NCBI GenBank assembly: GCA_959602045.1
Contig: CAUGRT010000041.1
Span: 1 to 23,356, forward strand
DNA: 23,356 nt
Direction: 5' to 3'
DNA from: an uncultured Clostridia bacterium
GTDB taxonomy: Bacteria > Bacillota > Clostridia > UBA1381
Both the position numbers and the translations under genes were made by a program. Below are positions 1 through 8,241 of this stretch, piece by piece. The notes below the pieces were generated by a model. It was not told where the DNA came from. It did not search any database and worked only from the letters and a program-made list of their open reading frames with translations. The stretch's first letter is position 1. The number at the start of each line of letters is the position of its first letter.

Positions 1-93
1 TGGCATCCTTTTTTGGTTCGAACATTTACAGTGTGTATCATTTGACGCTTACGAAAAATCCAACAATGCTGAAAGAGAAATTTGTTAAAAGCA

Positions 94-147
94 ATAAAAA
101 ACCGAGAGCGTTTATAGAATATCTCAAATCCTATAAAAACTCTCGGT
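94..147 (-). terminator. Rho-independent terminator of tRNA-Met
   Basis: Reading the minus strand, an 8-bp outer stem (ACCGAGAG pairing with CTCTCGGT, plus strand 101-108 and 140-147) is extended inward by A/T pairs around TATAG/CTATA. It is followed at once by a run of six T residues (95-100). It starts directly after the encoded CCA of the tRNA, so it ends the tRNA transcript. Confidence 0.85.
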
Positions 148-148
148 A

Positions 149-225
149 TGGTAGCGGTAACTGGATTTGAACCGGTGACACTGCGGGTATGAACCGCATG
201 CTCTAGCCAACTGAGCTATACCGCC
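149..225 (-). tRNA. tRNA-Met (anticodon CAT), probably elongator
   Basis: The reverse complement folds as a complete 77-nt cloverleaf with an encoded 3' CCA (plus strand 149-151). The acceptor arms are GGCGGTA and TACCGCT with a G1-U72 wobble, and the D arm reads AGCTCAGTTGGCTAGAGC. The anticodon stem is TGCGG/CCGCA around loop TTCATAC; the anticodon CAT is complementary to plus 189-191. The anticodon stem lacks the three consecutive G-C pairs of initiator tRNA, and the body resembles Bacillus elongator tRNA-Met. A tRNA-Ile2 with modified CAT anticodon cannot be wholly excluded. The T stem (ACCGG/CCAGT) carries one C-A mismatch. It has its own promoter and terminator. Confidence 0.95.
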
Positions 226-240
226 GTAACAACAAATAAA

Positions 241-269
241 ATTATACCTCATTTCGATAAAATTGTCAA
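241..269 (-). promoter_or_regulatory. Consensus sigma-A promoter for tRNA-Met
   Basis: On the minus strand TTGACA (plus 264-269) and TATAAT (plus 241-246) are separated by exactly 17 nt. Both boxes match the consensus perfectly. The predicted start lies about 10 nt upstream of the mature tRNA 5' end, as expected for a highly expressed stable RNA. Confidence 0.9.
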
Positions 270-328
270 GCATTTTTTTATAAAAAATTATTACAATTTC
301 ATTACGAACAAAAGACGATGATTAAAAC

Positions 329-361
329 TTGAATCCATGCCGAATTTTCGGCATGGATTCA
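329..361 (-). terminator. Terminator of the addB operon
   Basis: A perfect stem of at least 14 bp (TGAATCCATGCCGA with its complement, small A/T loop) lies just past the addB stop codon. On the minus strand it is followed by AGTTTTAATC, a modest T-rich tail. It separates addB from the tRNA-Met promoter. Confidence 0.75.
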
Positions 362-377
362 GTCAAATTCAACTCTC

Positions 378-3300
378 TTATTTCGTATTATCCGGAATCG
401 TTTTGGTCTTGTCGGGTTTTCTTTCCTCAATTACATCAAACATTCCGCATATTTGGGCGTATTCACAGTAAGAGCAGGTGTAATTTTCCGTGCCATTAAC
501 ATAGGGGTTCTGTTTGATTTTTCCGTCCTCGCGGATTTCGCGATCATATTGAATGGCTGTTTCCTTAACCGCCTTCATCAAGGCTTCGCCTTCGGCAAAG
601 GTTTTAACTTTTTTTCGGGAGTTGCTGTATAGGGTTCCGTCTGCTTTGAATTTTACATTAATGAAATCACTGGATTCGTTTGCCGCGAGCCTTGCATCCA
701 TGTCATATAAAACGCTCGGATCATTCTCTGCGGATAGAAATGTCATTCCGTCTAAATGCTTGCCGGCTTCTGCGGCGCTTTTCATTGCATTGTCACTGTC
801 CTTAAGACGCTGATTCTTAAAATCGCTTCGTACATGCGTATAATAAATTCCGGTCAGCCGATAAGTGTTCTGCGGATCTTTTTGCTCATAGTATTCTTTT
901 GCTGCTGCCGCATAAAGAACCATCTGCATATCCACGCCGTTTAAAATATTGATAATATCAAATACCGTAGCGCCGGTTTTGTAATCAATGACCCGAATCC
1001 CTTTATAGCCGTTTGCATCACATAAATCCAAACGGTCTATGATTCCGCGGAGGGCGACCTTATCGCTGATTTGCATATTGACTTCCGTTTCCTCACCGGC
1101 TATCGTGTATTTTCCGTTTTTCAGACTGGAATGTACCGTATGAACCGCATTGGTAATCACGCGTTTCATGCGTTTCATCACATTCATAACCTTGCCCTGC
1201 TGCGAAATATCCGAGGTTTCAATTTTGGCTTCGGCATTTTGAAAAAGCTTGTCTAAAATCTCACGACTTTGCTCCTCGGATAACGTTTCCCAACGCTTTA
1301 ATTGTTCCTCCGGATCGGTAACACCACTTTCAACAGCGCGGCAAAATCCCTCAATCATAGCATGAGCATACGTTCCCACATCACTTGCGCCGATTTCCCA
1401 AAGCTCACGCTCCCGAATCCCCAAGCCGTAATGCATGAAATACATATACGGACATTTGGCATAAACATTCAATCGGCTGGCACTGTACTGAATACACTCA
1501 TCCCCATAGAGCATTTGTGCCGAATCGGGGGATATAAAGTCAAACTGCCGCGCAATTCGCTGCTGCTTATTCGCCATCTCCAGTAAATGAGGGTATAACC
1601 CTTTTTCGCGATAGTAGGCATAAACCGCGTCCCAGATGGGATTTTGGCTATAATCCGCATGATTTTTTAAAAGCTTATGAATCGTGACCTTTGGAGAAGC
1701 GATATAGATTCCGGGATTTTGCAGTTCTTCCTCCACATCATCTTCGATTTGCAGCTGCGGAAAACGCCGTTGAATATCATAGACTAATCGGGAGGCACCC
1801 AGCTGACCGCCGTCCGTATCTTGTGCCGCGTAGCTGATATACAGTTTTTCGGTTGCCGCAGTAAGCGTTCGGAATACATTATACCGCCGCTTTTCCATTC
1901 TGCCGTGCGTATCCGGAGCTAATGCCAGATGAATGGCAGGATTTTCGTAGATATATCGGCGATCGGCGTTGGATAAAAAGCCCTCCGCTTTAATATCGTT
2001 CGGAAAACACCCGTCATTTGCGCCTAAAATAAACAGCGCTTTCACGTTAGCAGGTGCGTTTCTTTCAGCAGTTCCGCAATACACCCGATCAATTCCGGAG
2101 GGAATAATGCGGATTTCGCACTTGGATACGCCCGTTCGGACGTATTGCCCAAATTCCTCGCGATTCATTTCCGTATTGCCCAAGGTGATGACCAATTGAT
2201 CCAGTACCTCTAAAATCAGTTCCCAGATTCGTCCGAACCGTTCCGCTTCGGTGGTTTCGCCCAAATCGGACAGGAAACGGATTTCACGTTTCAATCCCTC
2301 ATATAGATGCAAATCCTCCAAAAGCGCAAAAAGCGCTTCGGTATGCGCACGCCCGGTAATACGCCCTTTGGTTTTTTTCTCGTATTTTTTCAAAGGCGTC
2401 ATGACCGTTCGCCGCAATTCGTTAATTCGTTCATCCTCCGCGGCGGCTTCGGCAATGCGCCGTTCGTCCGTTTCTTCTTTTCCGGTCAGTTCCGATACAG
2501 ACGCGCCCGATTTCCAATCCTTATCCGAGAACCAACGGCTTTTTCTTTTAATTCCGTATTTTAATACGAAGTTTTCCAGTTCATCCAGGCGGTCGGCTGA
2601 AAGATTTCTGACTTTTCCGGCGGCGTCTTTTTCATAAATAAAGCCGGCTTTCAAGTATTCAAATACCGACGTATAATCAAAATCATTATCGAAAATATCG
2701 AAAACCGCAAGCAGCTGCATTGCAATCGGATGATCTGCCAGAATGATTTTGGTATCGGCAAAGACCGGGATTTCATACTCCTCAAAAACGGAATCAATTA
2801 AATACTGATAGTTTTCCTCATTACCGCAAATGACCGCAATATCCCGAAAACGGTATCCGTCCTCGCGCACCAAATCAATAATCTGACCGGCGGCATGCTC
2901 AACCTCCGAATAGAGATCGCGGCTCTCAAAAATTTTGATTCCATCGGCTTTTTCGGGATATACCGCTGCACTGTTCCATTGATTCAGTAAAAATTTCAGC
3001 TCCGGCGCATGAATATTTTTCAAATGTTCGCCGCAATCAAAATATTCGCGCCGCTCATCCAACATTTCGATTTTTCGCTGTGTTCTTTCAACCTCCGCAT
3101 AAAGAGGCCGTTCCAATTCCGATTCCGGACAACAGATGCTGACCGTAAGCTGCCGAACCTTTTTGTGCAGCGCTTCCACGACTTTCATCTGTACCGGCAG
3201 TAATTCATCGAATTTATCAATCCATAAATACGTCTGATCCAGAGAATCCGTATAGGCAACCGCTTCGGCGAGATACTCCATGCCGTCCTCGCTGTCGGTA

Positions 3301-3824
3301 TAGTCCAGTGCCGCAAAATTATCCAAATAAATTTCATACATTCTTGCAATGGCGGTCAGCTTTTCTTTTAACGCGCGGTTTTCTTGAATTTGTGCAGCGC
3401 TTTGATATAAATCCTCGGTATGAATCTCATACCGCTTCATTTCGCTGATCATTTCTCCCAAGACATCCAAAAAACCGCCGCGCCGAATGGCACGCCGAAG
3501 ATTTTCATGAATATCAGGATCCTCTGCAAGGAACTGAGCCGCTGTTTTTTTCAGCAGCATTTGCTTTCCGGACGCTGTCATGCTGCGCATTACCGATTCA
3601 CTTAAAAGCTCCCGCGACATTTTTCGAAAGGTCGTCACCTCGATATTATTCAGCCCTGTTCCGCCGAAATGCCGCGCAAAAAGCTTTTCGGTTTCATGCG
3701 AATAATGCTCGTTCACCAACATCAGACATTTTGCTTCCGGGTGAGCGGCATGTATCTGTTCAATTTCCTCTAAGCATTTTTGTTCCTTGCCGGCTCCGAT
3801 GCCGCCTGTAATGATTCGTATCAT
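378..3824 (-). CDS. addB: ATP-dependent helicase/deoxyribonuclease subunit B (AddB)
   Basis: AddB is the non-motor subunit of the AddAB complex, which processes double-strand breaks and loads RecA at Chi sites. The 1148-residue protein has the family's usual length and layout. It has an N-terminal P-loop (GGIGAGK, residues 7-13), a long UvrD-like inactive helicase body, and a C-terminal PD-(D/E)XK nuclease domain with IRVIDYKTG. Four Fe-S-cluster cysteines frame the nuclease: one in KCPYMYF before it, and C1117, C1120 and C1126 at the end. The start has AAGGAG 10 nt upstream. Oddity: the residue after the Walker A lysine is Glu14, not the usual Ser/Thr. The gene follows the methionine-gamma-lyase-like gene by 26 nt and is probably its operon partner. 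The expected partner addA is not adjacent; downstream is only a terminator and tRNA-Met. Confidence 0.93.
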   Translation of the reverse strand: MIRIITGGIGAGKEQKCLEEIEQIHAAHPEAKCLMLVNEHYSHETEKLFARHFGGTGLNNIEVTTFRKMSRELLSESVMRSMTASGKQMLLKKTAAQFLAEDPDIHENLRRAIRRGGFLDVLGEMISEMKRYEIHTEDLYQSAAQIQENRALKEKLTAIARMYEIYLDNFAALDYTDSEDGMEYLAEAVAYTDSLDQTYLWIDKFDELLPVQMKVVEALHKKVRQLTVSICCPESELERPLYAEVERTQRKIEMLDERREYFDCGEHLKNIHAPELKFLLNQWNSAAVYPEKADGIKIFESRDLYSEVEHAAGQIIDLVREDGYRFRDIAVICGNEENYQYLIDSVFEEYEIPVFADTKIILADHPIAMQLLAVFDIFDNDFDYTSVFEYLKAGFIYEKDAAGKVRNLSADRLDELENFVLKYGIKRKSRWFSDKDWKSGASVSELTGKEETDERRIAEAAAEDERINELRRTVMTPLKKYEKKTKGRITGRAHTEALFALLEDLHLYEGLKREIRFLSDLGETTEAERFGRIWELILEVLDQLVITLGNTEMNREEFGQYVRTGVSKCEIRIIPSGIDRVYCGTAERNAPANVKALFILGANDGCFPNDIKAEGFLSNADRRYIYENPAIHLALAPDTHGRMEKRRYNVFRTLTAATEKLYISYAAQDTDGGQLGASRLVYDIQRRFPQLQIEDDVEEELQNPGIYIASPKVTIHKLLKNHADYSQNPIWDAVYAYYREKGLYPHLLEMANKQQRIARQFDFISPDSAQMLYGDECIQYSASRLNVYAKCPYMYFMHYGLGIRERELWEIGASDVGTYAHAMIEGFCRAVESGVTDPEEQLKRWETLSEEQSREILDKLFQNAEAKIETSDISQQGKVMNVMKRMKRVITNAVHTVHSSLKNGKYTIAGEETEVNMQISDKVALRGIIDRLDLCDANGYKGIRVIDYKTGATVFDIINILNGVDMQMVLYAAAAKEYYEQKDPQNTYRLTGIYYTHVRSDFKNQRLKDSDNAMKSAAEAGKHLDGMTFLSAENDPSVLYDMDARLAANESSDFINVKFKADGTLYSNSRKKVKTFAEGEALMKAVKETAIQYDREIREDGKIKQNPYVNGTENYTCSYCEYAQICGMFDVIEERKPDKTKTIPDNTK

Positions 3825-3850
3825 GAATCAGCGCTCCTTCTTGGTGGTTT

Positions 3851-5137
3851 TTATTTTTGTGTTAAATCCATTATCTTTTGTGCGGCAACCATGATTCCCA
3901 GCTTTGCGGACTCATAGGTTAAGCCGCCCTGCATGTAGGCAATATACGGTTCACGCATCGGTGCGTCCGCCGAAAGCTCAATGGATGAGCCTTGAATAAA
4001 AGCGCCTGCCGCCATGATAACCTGATCGGCATATCCGGGCATATCCCATGGTTCGGGCGTAACAAAGCTGTCTACCGGTGCGCCTTGCTGAATCCCTTGA
4101 CAAAATGCGATCACCTTTTCGGGCTTTTCAAATTTGATTGATTGGATAATATCATAACGCGGTGCGTCCGGAGTCGGATCTACCTCAAACCCCAGATTCT
4201 GAAATACCGATGAGCAGAGCAGCGCGCTTTTTATTGCTTGTGCCGTGATGTGGGGCGCCATGAAAATTCCCTGGTATAACTGACGGTTAAAGCCTAAGGA
4301 CGCACCACATTCTTTTCCGATTCCGACTGAGGTCAGACGATAAGCGCACAGCTCCACCAGTCCGGCTTTTCCGGCAATATATCCGCCGCCGGGGGCAATC
4401 CCTCCGCCGGGGTTTTTAATCAGTGAGCCTGCGATTAAATCCGCCCCGAAACGTGTCGGCTCATAAACGTCCGCAAATTCTCCATAGCAGTTATCCACGA
4501 TACAAAGGGTATCCGGTGAAAGATTCTTTACAAAAGATACGATTTTTCCGATATACTCCGGACTGTAGGTGGGTCGCCAGCCATATCCCTTGGAACGCTG
4601 AATCAAAACCGCCTTGACGTTCATGTGCGTTAAAGTAAATTTTAAGGAATCAAAATCCACCGTTCCGTCCTTCAGCAGGGAAATTTCGGCATAATCAATC
4701 CCGAAATCCTTTAAGGAGCCGCTGCCCTCAACGCCGCTGATTCCGATGGCTTCTTCTAAGGTATCATACGGTTTTCCGGTTGCCGAAACCAGAATATCGC
4801 CCGGACGGAGAACGCCGAACAGCATTGTTGATAACGCATGCGTTCCGTTGACAAAGCTATGGCGCACCAGTGCGTCCTCCGCGTCAAAAATCTGCGCATA
4901 AACCTTATCTAAGGTATCTCGTCCCAAATCATCATATCCATAGCCGGTCGTTGCCGCAAAATGCGCCTCACTGACGCGGTAATCCGAAAAGGCCTTCATG
5001 ACCTTCCATTGATTGATTTGTGCAATCTCATCCGTTCTGCGAAATTGCTCCGTTAATTCGTCTTCCGCCATTTCGATCAGATTCAGTACACTGTCCGAAA
5101 TTCCGAAGTTTTCTCTGATAAATTGATTTTTTTTCAT
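3851..5137 (-). CDS. Methionine gamma-lyase family protein (aluminium-resistance/YnbB type, PLP enzyme)
   Basis: This is a fold-type I PLP enzyme of the Met_gamma_lyase family (PF06838), found in many Firmicutes and often annotated 'aluminium resistance protein'. The true substrate is not settled. Visible signatures are the N-terminal family stretch AATTGYGYDDLGRDTL, the cofactor-side NGTHA segment, the IVDNCYGEF Asp that contacts the PLP nitrogen, and the presumed Schiff-base lysine in GSLIKNPGGG (about Lys241). The length, 428 residues, fits the family. A longer start exists 12 nt upstream, but that ATG lies inside the Shine-Dalgarno itself (ATGGAG). The ATG chosen sits 6 nt after GGAG. It is the first gene from a consensus promoter and is followed after 26 nt by addB. 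Confidence 0.88.
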   Translation of the reverse strand: MKKNQFIRENFGISDSVLNLIEMAEDELTEQFRRTDEIAQINQWKVMKAFSDYRVSEAHFAATTGYGYDDLGRDTLDKVYAQIFDAEDALVRHSFVNGTHALSTMLFGVLRPGDILVSATGKPYDTLEEAIGISGVEGSGSLKDFGIDYAEISLLKDGTVDFDSLKFTLTHMNVKAVLIQRSKGYGWRPTYSPEYIGKIVSFVKNLSPDTLCIVDNCYGEFADVYEPTRFGADLIAGSLIKNPGGGIAPGGGYIAGKAGLVELCAYRLTSVGIGKECGASLGFNRQLYQGIFMAPHITAQAIKSALLCSSVFQNLGFEVDPTPDAPRYDIIQSIKFEKPEKVIAFCQGIQQGAPVDSFVTPEPWDMPGYADQVIMAAGAFIQGSSIELSADAPMREPYIAYMQGGLTYESAKLGIMVAAQKIMDLTQK

Positions 5138-5185
5138 TGTAATCTCCATTCAGCCGCTATACGGCGCTAAGTTCTATCTTCAATA

Positions 5186-5214
5186 ATTATAGCACACTTT
5201 TTTTAAACGGTCAA
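5186..5214 (-). promoter_or_regulatory. Sigma-A promoter for the methionine-gamma-lyase-like gene and addB
   Basis: On the minus strand TTGACC (plus 5209-5214) and a perfect TATAAT (plus 5186-5191) are 17 nt apart. This is about 50 nt upstream of the start codon. It is divergent from the polysaccharide operon promoter about 110 bp away. Confidence 0.88.
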
Positions 5215-5223
5215 TGAATTTAC

Positions 5224-5334
5224 ACCATTTTACCGGTTAAGCCCGATTGAACAATTTCAATACCATTCTATACCATATCATACTTTGACACCATACTTTT
5301 TTGCTTGCTGCGCTATAATTTACTTGACACCATA
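5224..5334. repeat. Array of ACCAT motifs between divergent promoters
   Basis: ACCAT occurs five times, at 5224, 5262, 5272, 5290 and 5329. The second and third are both ATACCAT, 10 bp apart (one helical turn). The last two lie inside a perfect 11-bp direct repeat TTGACACCATA at 5285-5295 and 5324-5334. The second 11-mer provides the -35 box of the polysaccharide promoter. It could be the binding site of an unidentified regulator; chance cannot be excluded for the single motifs. Confidence 0.5.
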
Positions 5335-5352
5335 GAAAATACATGATAAAAT
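5324..5352 (+). promoter_or_regulatory. Sigma-A promoter of the polysaccharide operon
   Basis: TTGACA (5324-5329) and TAAAAT (5347-5352) are separated by 17 nt. The predicted start near 5359 leaves a leader of about 77 nt. An 8-bp inverted repeat, AAATACAT at 5337-5344 and ATGTATTT at 5384-5391, brackets the -10 box and the start. A small stem GCGA/TCGC lies at 5363-5376. Confidence 0.8.
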
Positions 5353-5435
5353 AATATAAAATGCGACATATATCGCTCATATGATGTATTTATAGTGCAT
5401 GACCTATATTTATTTCCGGAAGGGACTTGAAATAA

Positions 5436-6800
5436 ATGAAGAAAATCATATCGGAGTGTTGTCAGAGGCTGATTCTGTATTTGAAAAAAGTATTCATGCT
5501 GACAACACGGCAGACAATTTATGTATGTGTGGCTGCGATGTTTCTGGCAACTGCGGTTACTGCTGAGAATCTTATCGTTTCAACGCATTATCGCTCAATG
5601 GAAATTTCACTGAATTATGACGGTGCGCAGCATGGGTTGACCCCGTCAAGCGGAAGATTTGATATTGCAAAGATTAAGTCGGATGAAGTGATTCAAAGCG
5701 CTATTGATAAGGTGAATGATCCGAACCTGACGGTGGAAAACGTCAAGCCGCGGATTACCATTGACGCGAAAATGCCGAAATCTGCGGTGGATAAGGCGGT
5801 TACGGCGGTATCGAACGGGGAGAGTTATTCCTATACTCCGGCGGAATTTGTGGTGTATTACAGTCAGAAAGATAAGTTGGGGAAAAATTATACGGTGGAA
5901 TTTTTGAATGCTCTTGCCGAAAGCTATACCGACTTTTTCAAAAATACCTATTCGGATAAGAACACCGTGCTTCAATTCGAGGATGGCTCTGCATATGAAA
6001 ATTACGATTACGATGAAATCAGCCATACGCTGACGGATACGGTTAATTCCATGATTAATTATCTGGGACAGCAGCAGGAGAAAAGCGCAAACTTTGTTTC
6101 AACGGAAACGGGCTGCAAATATTCGGAGCTGGTGACTTCGCTGGAAAATCTCAGAGATATTAATATTGAAAAGCTGAATGCCTATATTCAGCAAAATAAG
6201 GTATCCAAAAATAAGGATATGTTTTTAAATAAGAAAAAATACCTCATTGATCATGAGTACAGAAATTATGATTACTTGAATGGGGCGTCAATGATTTCGA
6301 ACAAATCTCTGTCGATTTATGACGCTAAAATTTCGGGTGTGGCATTTGTTCCTACGGTGGATGATAATAATGAATTTTATATGAGCCGTACCAAAACGGG
6401 AATTGATAATTTATCGAAAATTTCCTATCAGAACGGCACTAAGGCGGTAGAATGTAAAAAGACAATTGATGAGTACAGGGATCAATATGATAAATTCTCG
6501 GCGGCGGCTCCGTCAACGGATGAGATGCATCAAACAGCCGATGCACTGGTTAAGGAAATTGAAACAAATTTAAAGAAGATTTCGGATCTATCCATCCGCA
6601 CCGATGATGAATATATTGCGAAAAAGAACAATAATTACATATCGGTGGTCTTACCGGGGAAATTAAATCTTCCGATAGTTTCATGGGTGAAATACGGTAT
6701 TCTGTTCTTAATTATCCTGGTTGCCGGGATTCGGGTTTTGCGTGCATTCAAGCAGCTTCTCCGTAGAAAATTCAGCAGCAAGGAGGGGACAGAAAAATGA
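5436..6800 (+). CDS. Wzz-like polysaccharide chain-length/export membrane protein (first paralogue)
   Basis: The protein has 454 residues, with an N-terminal membrane helix (about 27-43), a large extracytoplasmic region (about 45-415) and a C-terminal helix (about 418-435). A proline-containing stretch, VVLPGKLNLP, stands just before that helix, as in Wzz/CapA-type polysaccharide copolymerases. The tail is basic (RRKFSSKEG). There is no kinase domain. It is paralogous to the next gene product: YSYTPAEFVVYY, NYDYDE, then STETG and NIEKLNAYI recur there in the same order. The role is inferred: control of length or export of a surface polysaccharide, with the priming transferase encoded downstream. 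The overall family match is by topology and context rather than strong motifs. The Shine-Dalgarno (GGAAGGG) is rather distant from this ATG; a start at Met21 lacks one. Confidence 0.7.
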   Translation: MKKIISECCQRLILYLKKVFMLTTRQTIYVCVAAMFLATAVTAENLIVSTHYRSMEISLNYDGAQHGLTPSSGRFDIAKIKSDEVIQSAIDKVNDPNLTVENVKPRITIDAKMPKSAVDKAVTAVSNGESYSYTPAEFVVYYSQKDKLGKNYTVEFLNALAESYTDFFKNTYSDKNTVLQFEDGSAYENYDYDEISHTLTDTVNSMINYLGQQQEKSANFVSTETGCKYSELVTSLENLRDINIEKLNAYIQQNKVSKNKDMFLNKKKYLIDHEYRNYDYLNGASMISNKSLSIYDAKISGVAFVPTVDDNNEFYMSRTKTGIDNLSKISYQNGTKAVECKKTIDEYRDQYDKFSAAAPSTDEMHQTADALVKEIETNLKKISDLSIRTDDEYIAKKNNNYISVVLPGKLNLPIVSWVKYGILFLIILVAGIRVLRAFKQLLRRKFSSKEGTEK

Positions 6801-8221
6801 ATTTGAAGCTATATGATATTTTCAAGTCTTTGTATCGTTGGAAATATAGAATTGTGGCGGTTGTGATTCTGGCATTCTTTGCGGCTCGGTTATATGTGGG
6901 TACGATTCAGTCCAGCAGCGGAAAGGTGCTGATTCAATATAATGATGAGAGTATTTCAAACGGCACATTTCCGGATGGCAGTGAATTTGATCAATATCAG
7001 ATTGCGTCCCCGGAGGTGCTGCAAAATGTCATTAATGCATTGGGATTAACTGATACGGTCGAAACGCTCAGACGGAGGATTGATGTTTCTCCGGTTATTC
7101 CGAATGCCGTGCAGGAATTGCAGAAAGCGAAAAACAAGGACGGGGAGGAATACGAGTATCATCCGAATACTTTTATCGTGACTTATACCGGCAAGGTGAA
7201 TCAGCCGGCATATAAAATCCGGGAACTGATGGATATGATAACCTTCAAGTATCTGGACTATTATTCGGAATCCTATAATGAATTTGCGGCAACCACCAAT
7301 GCGCTTGCCGATAAGGATATTCATGAATATGATTATATTGAAGTTACGGAGATCATGGAGAATAATATCCAGGAGATCATTGATCGGCTAAAACAATATA
7401 AAGAGGCGGACAAAGATTTCCGTTCAACCGTTACGGGTGCATCGTTCCAGGACTTGATTTATCGGTATGAGCATTTGCAGGAATTTAATATTCCTATGTT
7501 GTATGCGGATATTTATAAGGGAAAATTATCCAAGAATGCGAGTCGGTTGGTTGAATTGTATATGCAGCGTTATAATGAGGCGGTTCTGAAGCAGAAGAAT
7601 TTTAACGAAAATGCAGATATGACCAAAACGAAAATGGATTCTTTTTCCGATGCCAATAAGGAAGTGCCGAACGCCTATAATTACAGACGTGAGGATCAAA
7701 ACAATGATGAGCTGGCAATTCTGGACAATGTTTATGATGAGAATAATTTGAGATCCAACTCCAAAACAACTTATGACAGCTTGATCGAGGATTATACAAA
7801 TCAGCTGATTTCAGCAAATGATTCGTATCTGGAAGCGGATCATTATAAGAAGATTGCGGATATTTTTTCGAAAAGCGCAGACGAAGATGTTGATGTGACA
7901 GAGCTTACGAAAAATGTGGAGCAGGCGATTGATACGGCGACAAAGGAGATGGAGACGCTGTACGATACCTTATCCGCAACGATTGACGATTACAATGACT
8001 TTAACACGCAGAAGCATATATCACTGCTGACGGGTGTGAAATGTTATGAGAATGTCAGCGCATCGCTTTATGAAATGATTGCTATCGTTCTTTCGGGCGG
8101 TCTGATGGTGTTGCTGGCAATTGCTTTGGAGATTATCAAAGCGTATCAAAGAGAAAAAGAACAAGAGGATAACGTGATTTTGAATGGGGCAGAGAAAGAT
8201 AACGTTTCCGAGGACAAGTAG
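6797..8221 (+). CDS. Wzz-like polysaccharide chain-length/export membrane protein (second paralogue)
   Basis: The start overlaps the previous stop in an ATGA, with AAGGAGG about 10 nt upstream, so the two genes are translationally coupled. The 474-residue product has membrane helices at about 18-36 and 427-447 flanking a long, acidic, helix-rich extracytoplasmic region. Homology to the preceding protein is visible through YEYHPNTFIVTY (119-130), EYDY (177-180), STVTG (210-214) and the NIPMLYADI/LSKN stretch (231-247). It lacks the proline-rich element before the last helix and has a different, acidic 25-residue cytoplasmic tail. This suggests the pair forms a hetero-oligomer with divided roles rather than being redundant. 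That is inference; the exact function is unknown. Confidence 0.7.
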   Translation: MNLKLYDIFKSLYRWKYRIVAVVILAFFAARLYVGTIQSSSGKVLIQYNDESISNGTFPDGSEFDQYQIASPEVLQNVINALGLTDTVETLRRRIDVSPVIPNAVQELQKAKNKDGEEYEYHPNTFIVTYTGKVNQPAYKIRELMDMITFKYLDYYSESYNEFAATTNALADKDIHEYDYIEVTEIMENNIQEIIDRLKQYKEADKDFRSTVTGASFQDLIYRYEHLQEFNIPMLYADIYKGKLSKNASRLVELYMQRYNEAVLKQKNFNENADMTKTKMDSFSDANKEVPNAYNYRREDQNNDELAILDNVYDENNLRSNSKTTYDSLIEDYTNQLISANDSYLEADHYKKIADIFSKSADEDVDVTELTKNVEQAIDTATKEMETLYDTLSATIDDYNDFNTQKHISLLTGVKCYENVSASLYEMIAIVLSGGLMVLLAIALEIIKAYQREKEQEDNVILNGAEKDNVSEDK

Positions 8222-8241
8222 AATACAAACAGGAGAGTATC

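Noticed and set aside
3..170. Plus-strand open frame without a start, running from the window edge into the tRNA-Met gene
   Set aside because: It would end inside the antisense of a tRNA and crosses a clear terminator. Most likely chance; the real content left of the window is unknown.
5285..5319. A second polysaccharide promoter made of the first TTGACA (5285-5290) and TATAAT (5314-5319)
   Set aside because: The spacing is 23 nt, too long for sigma-A. The promoter at 5324-5352 has a 17-nt spacer.
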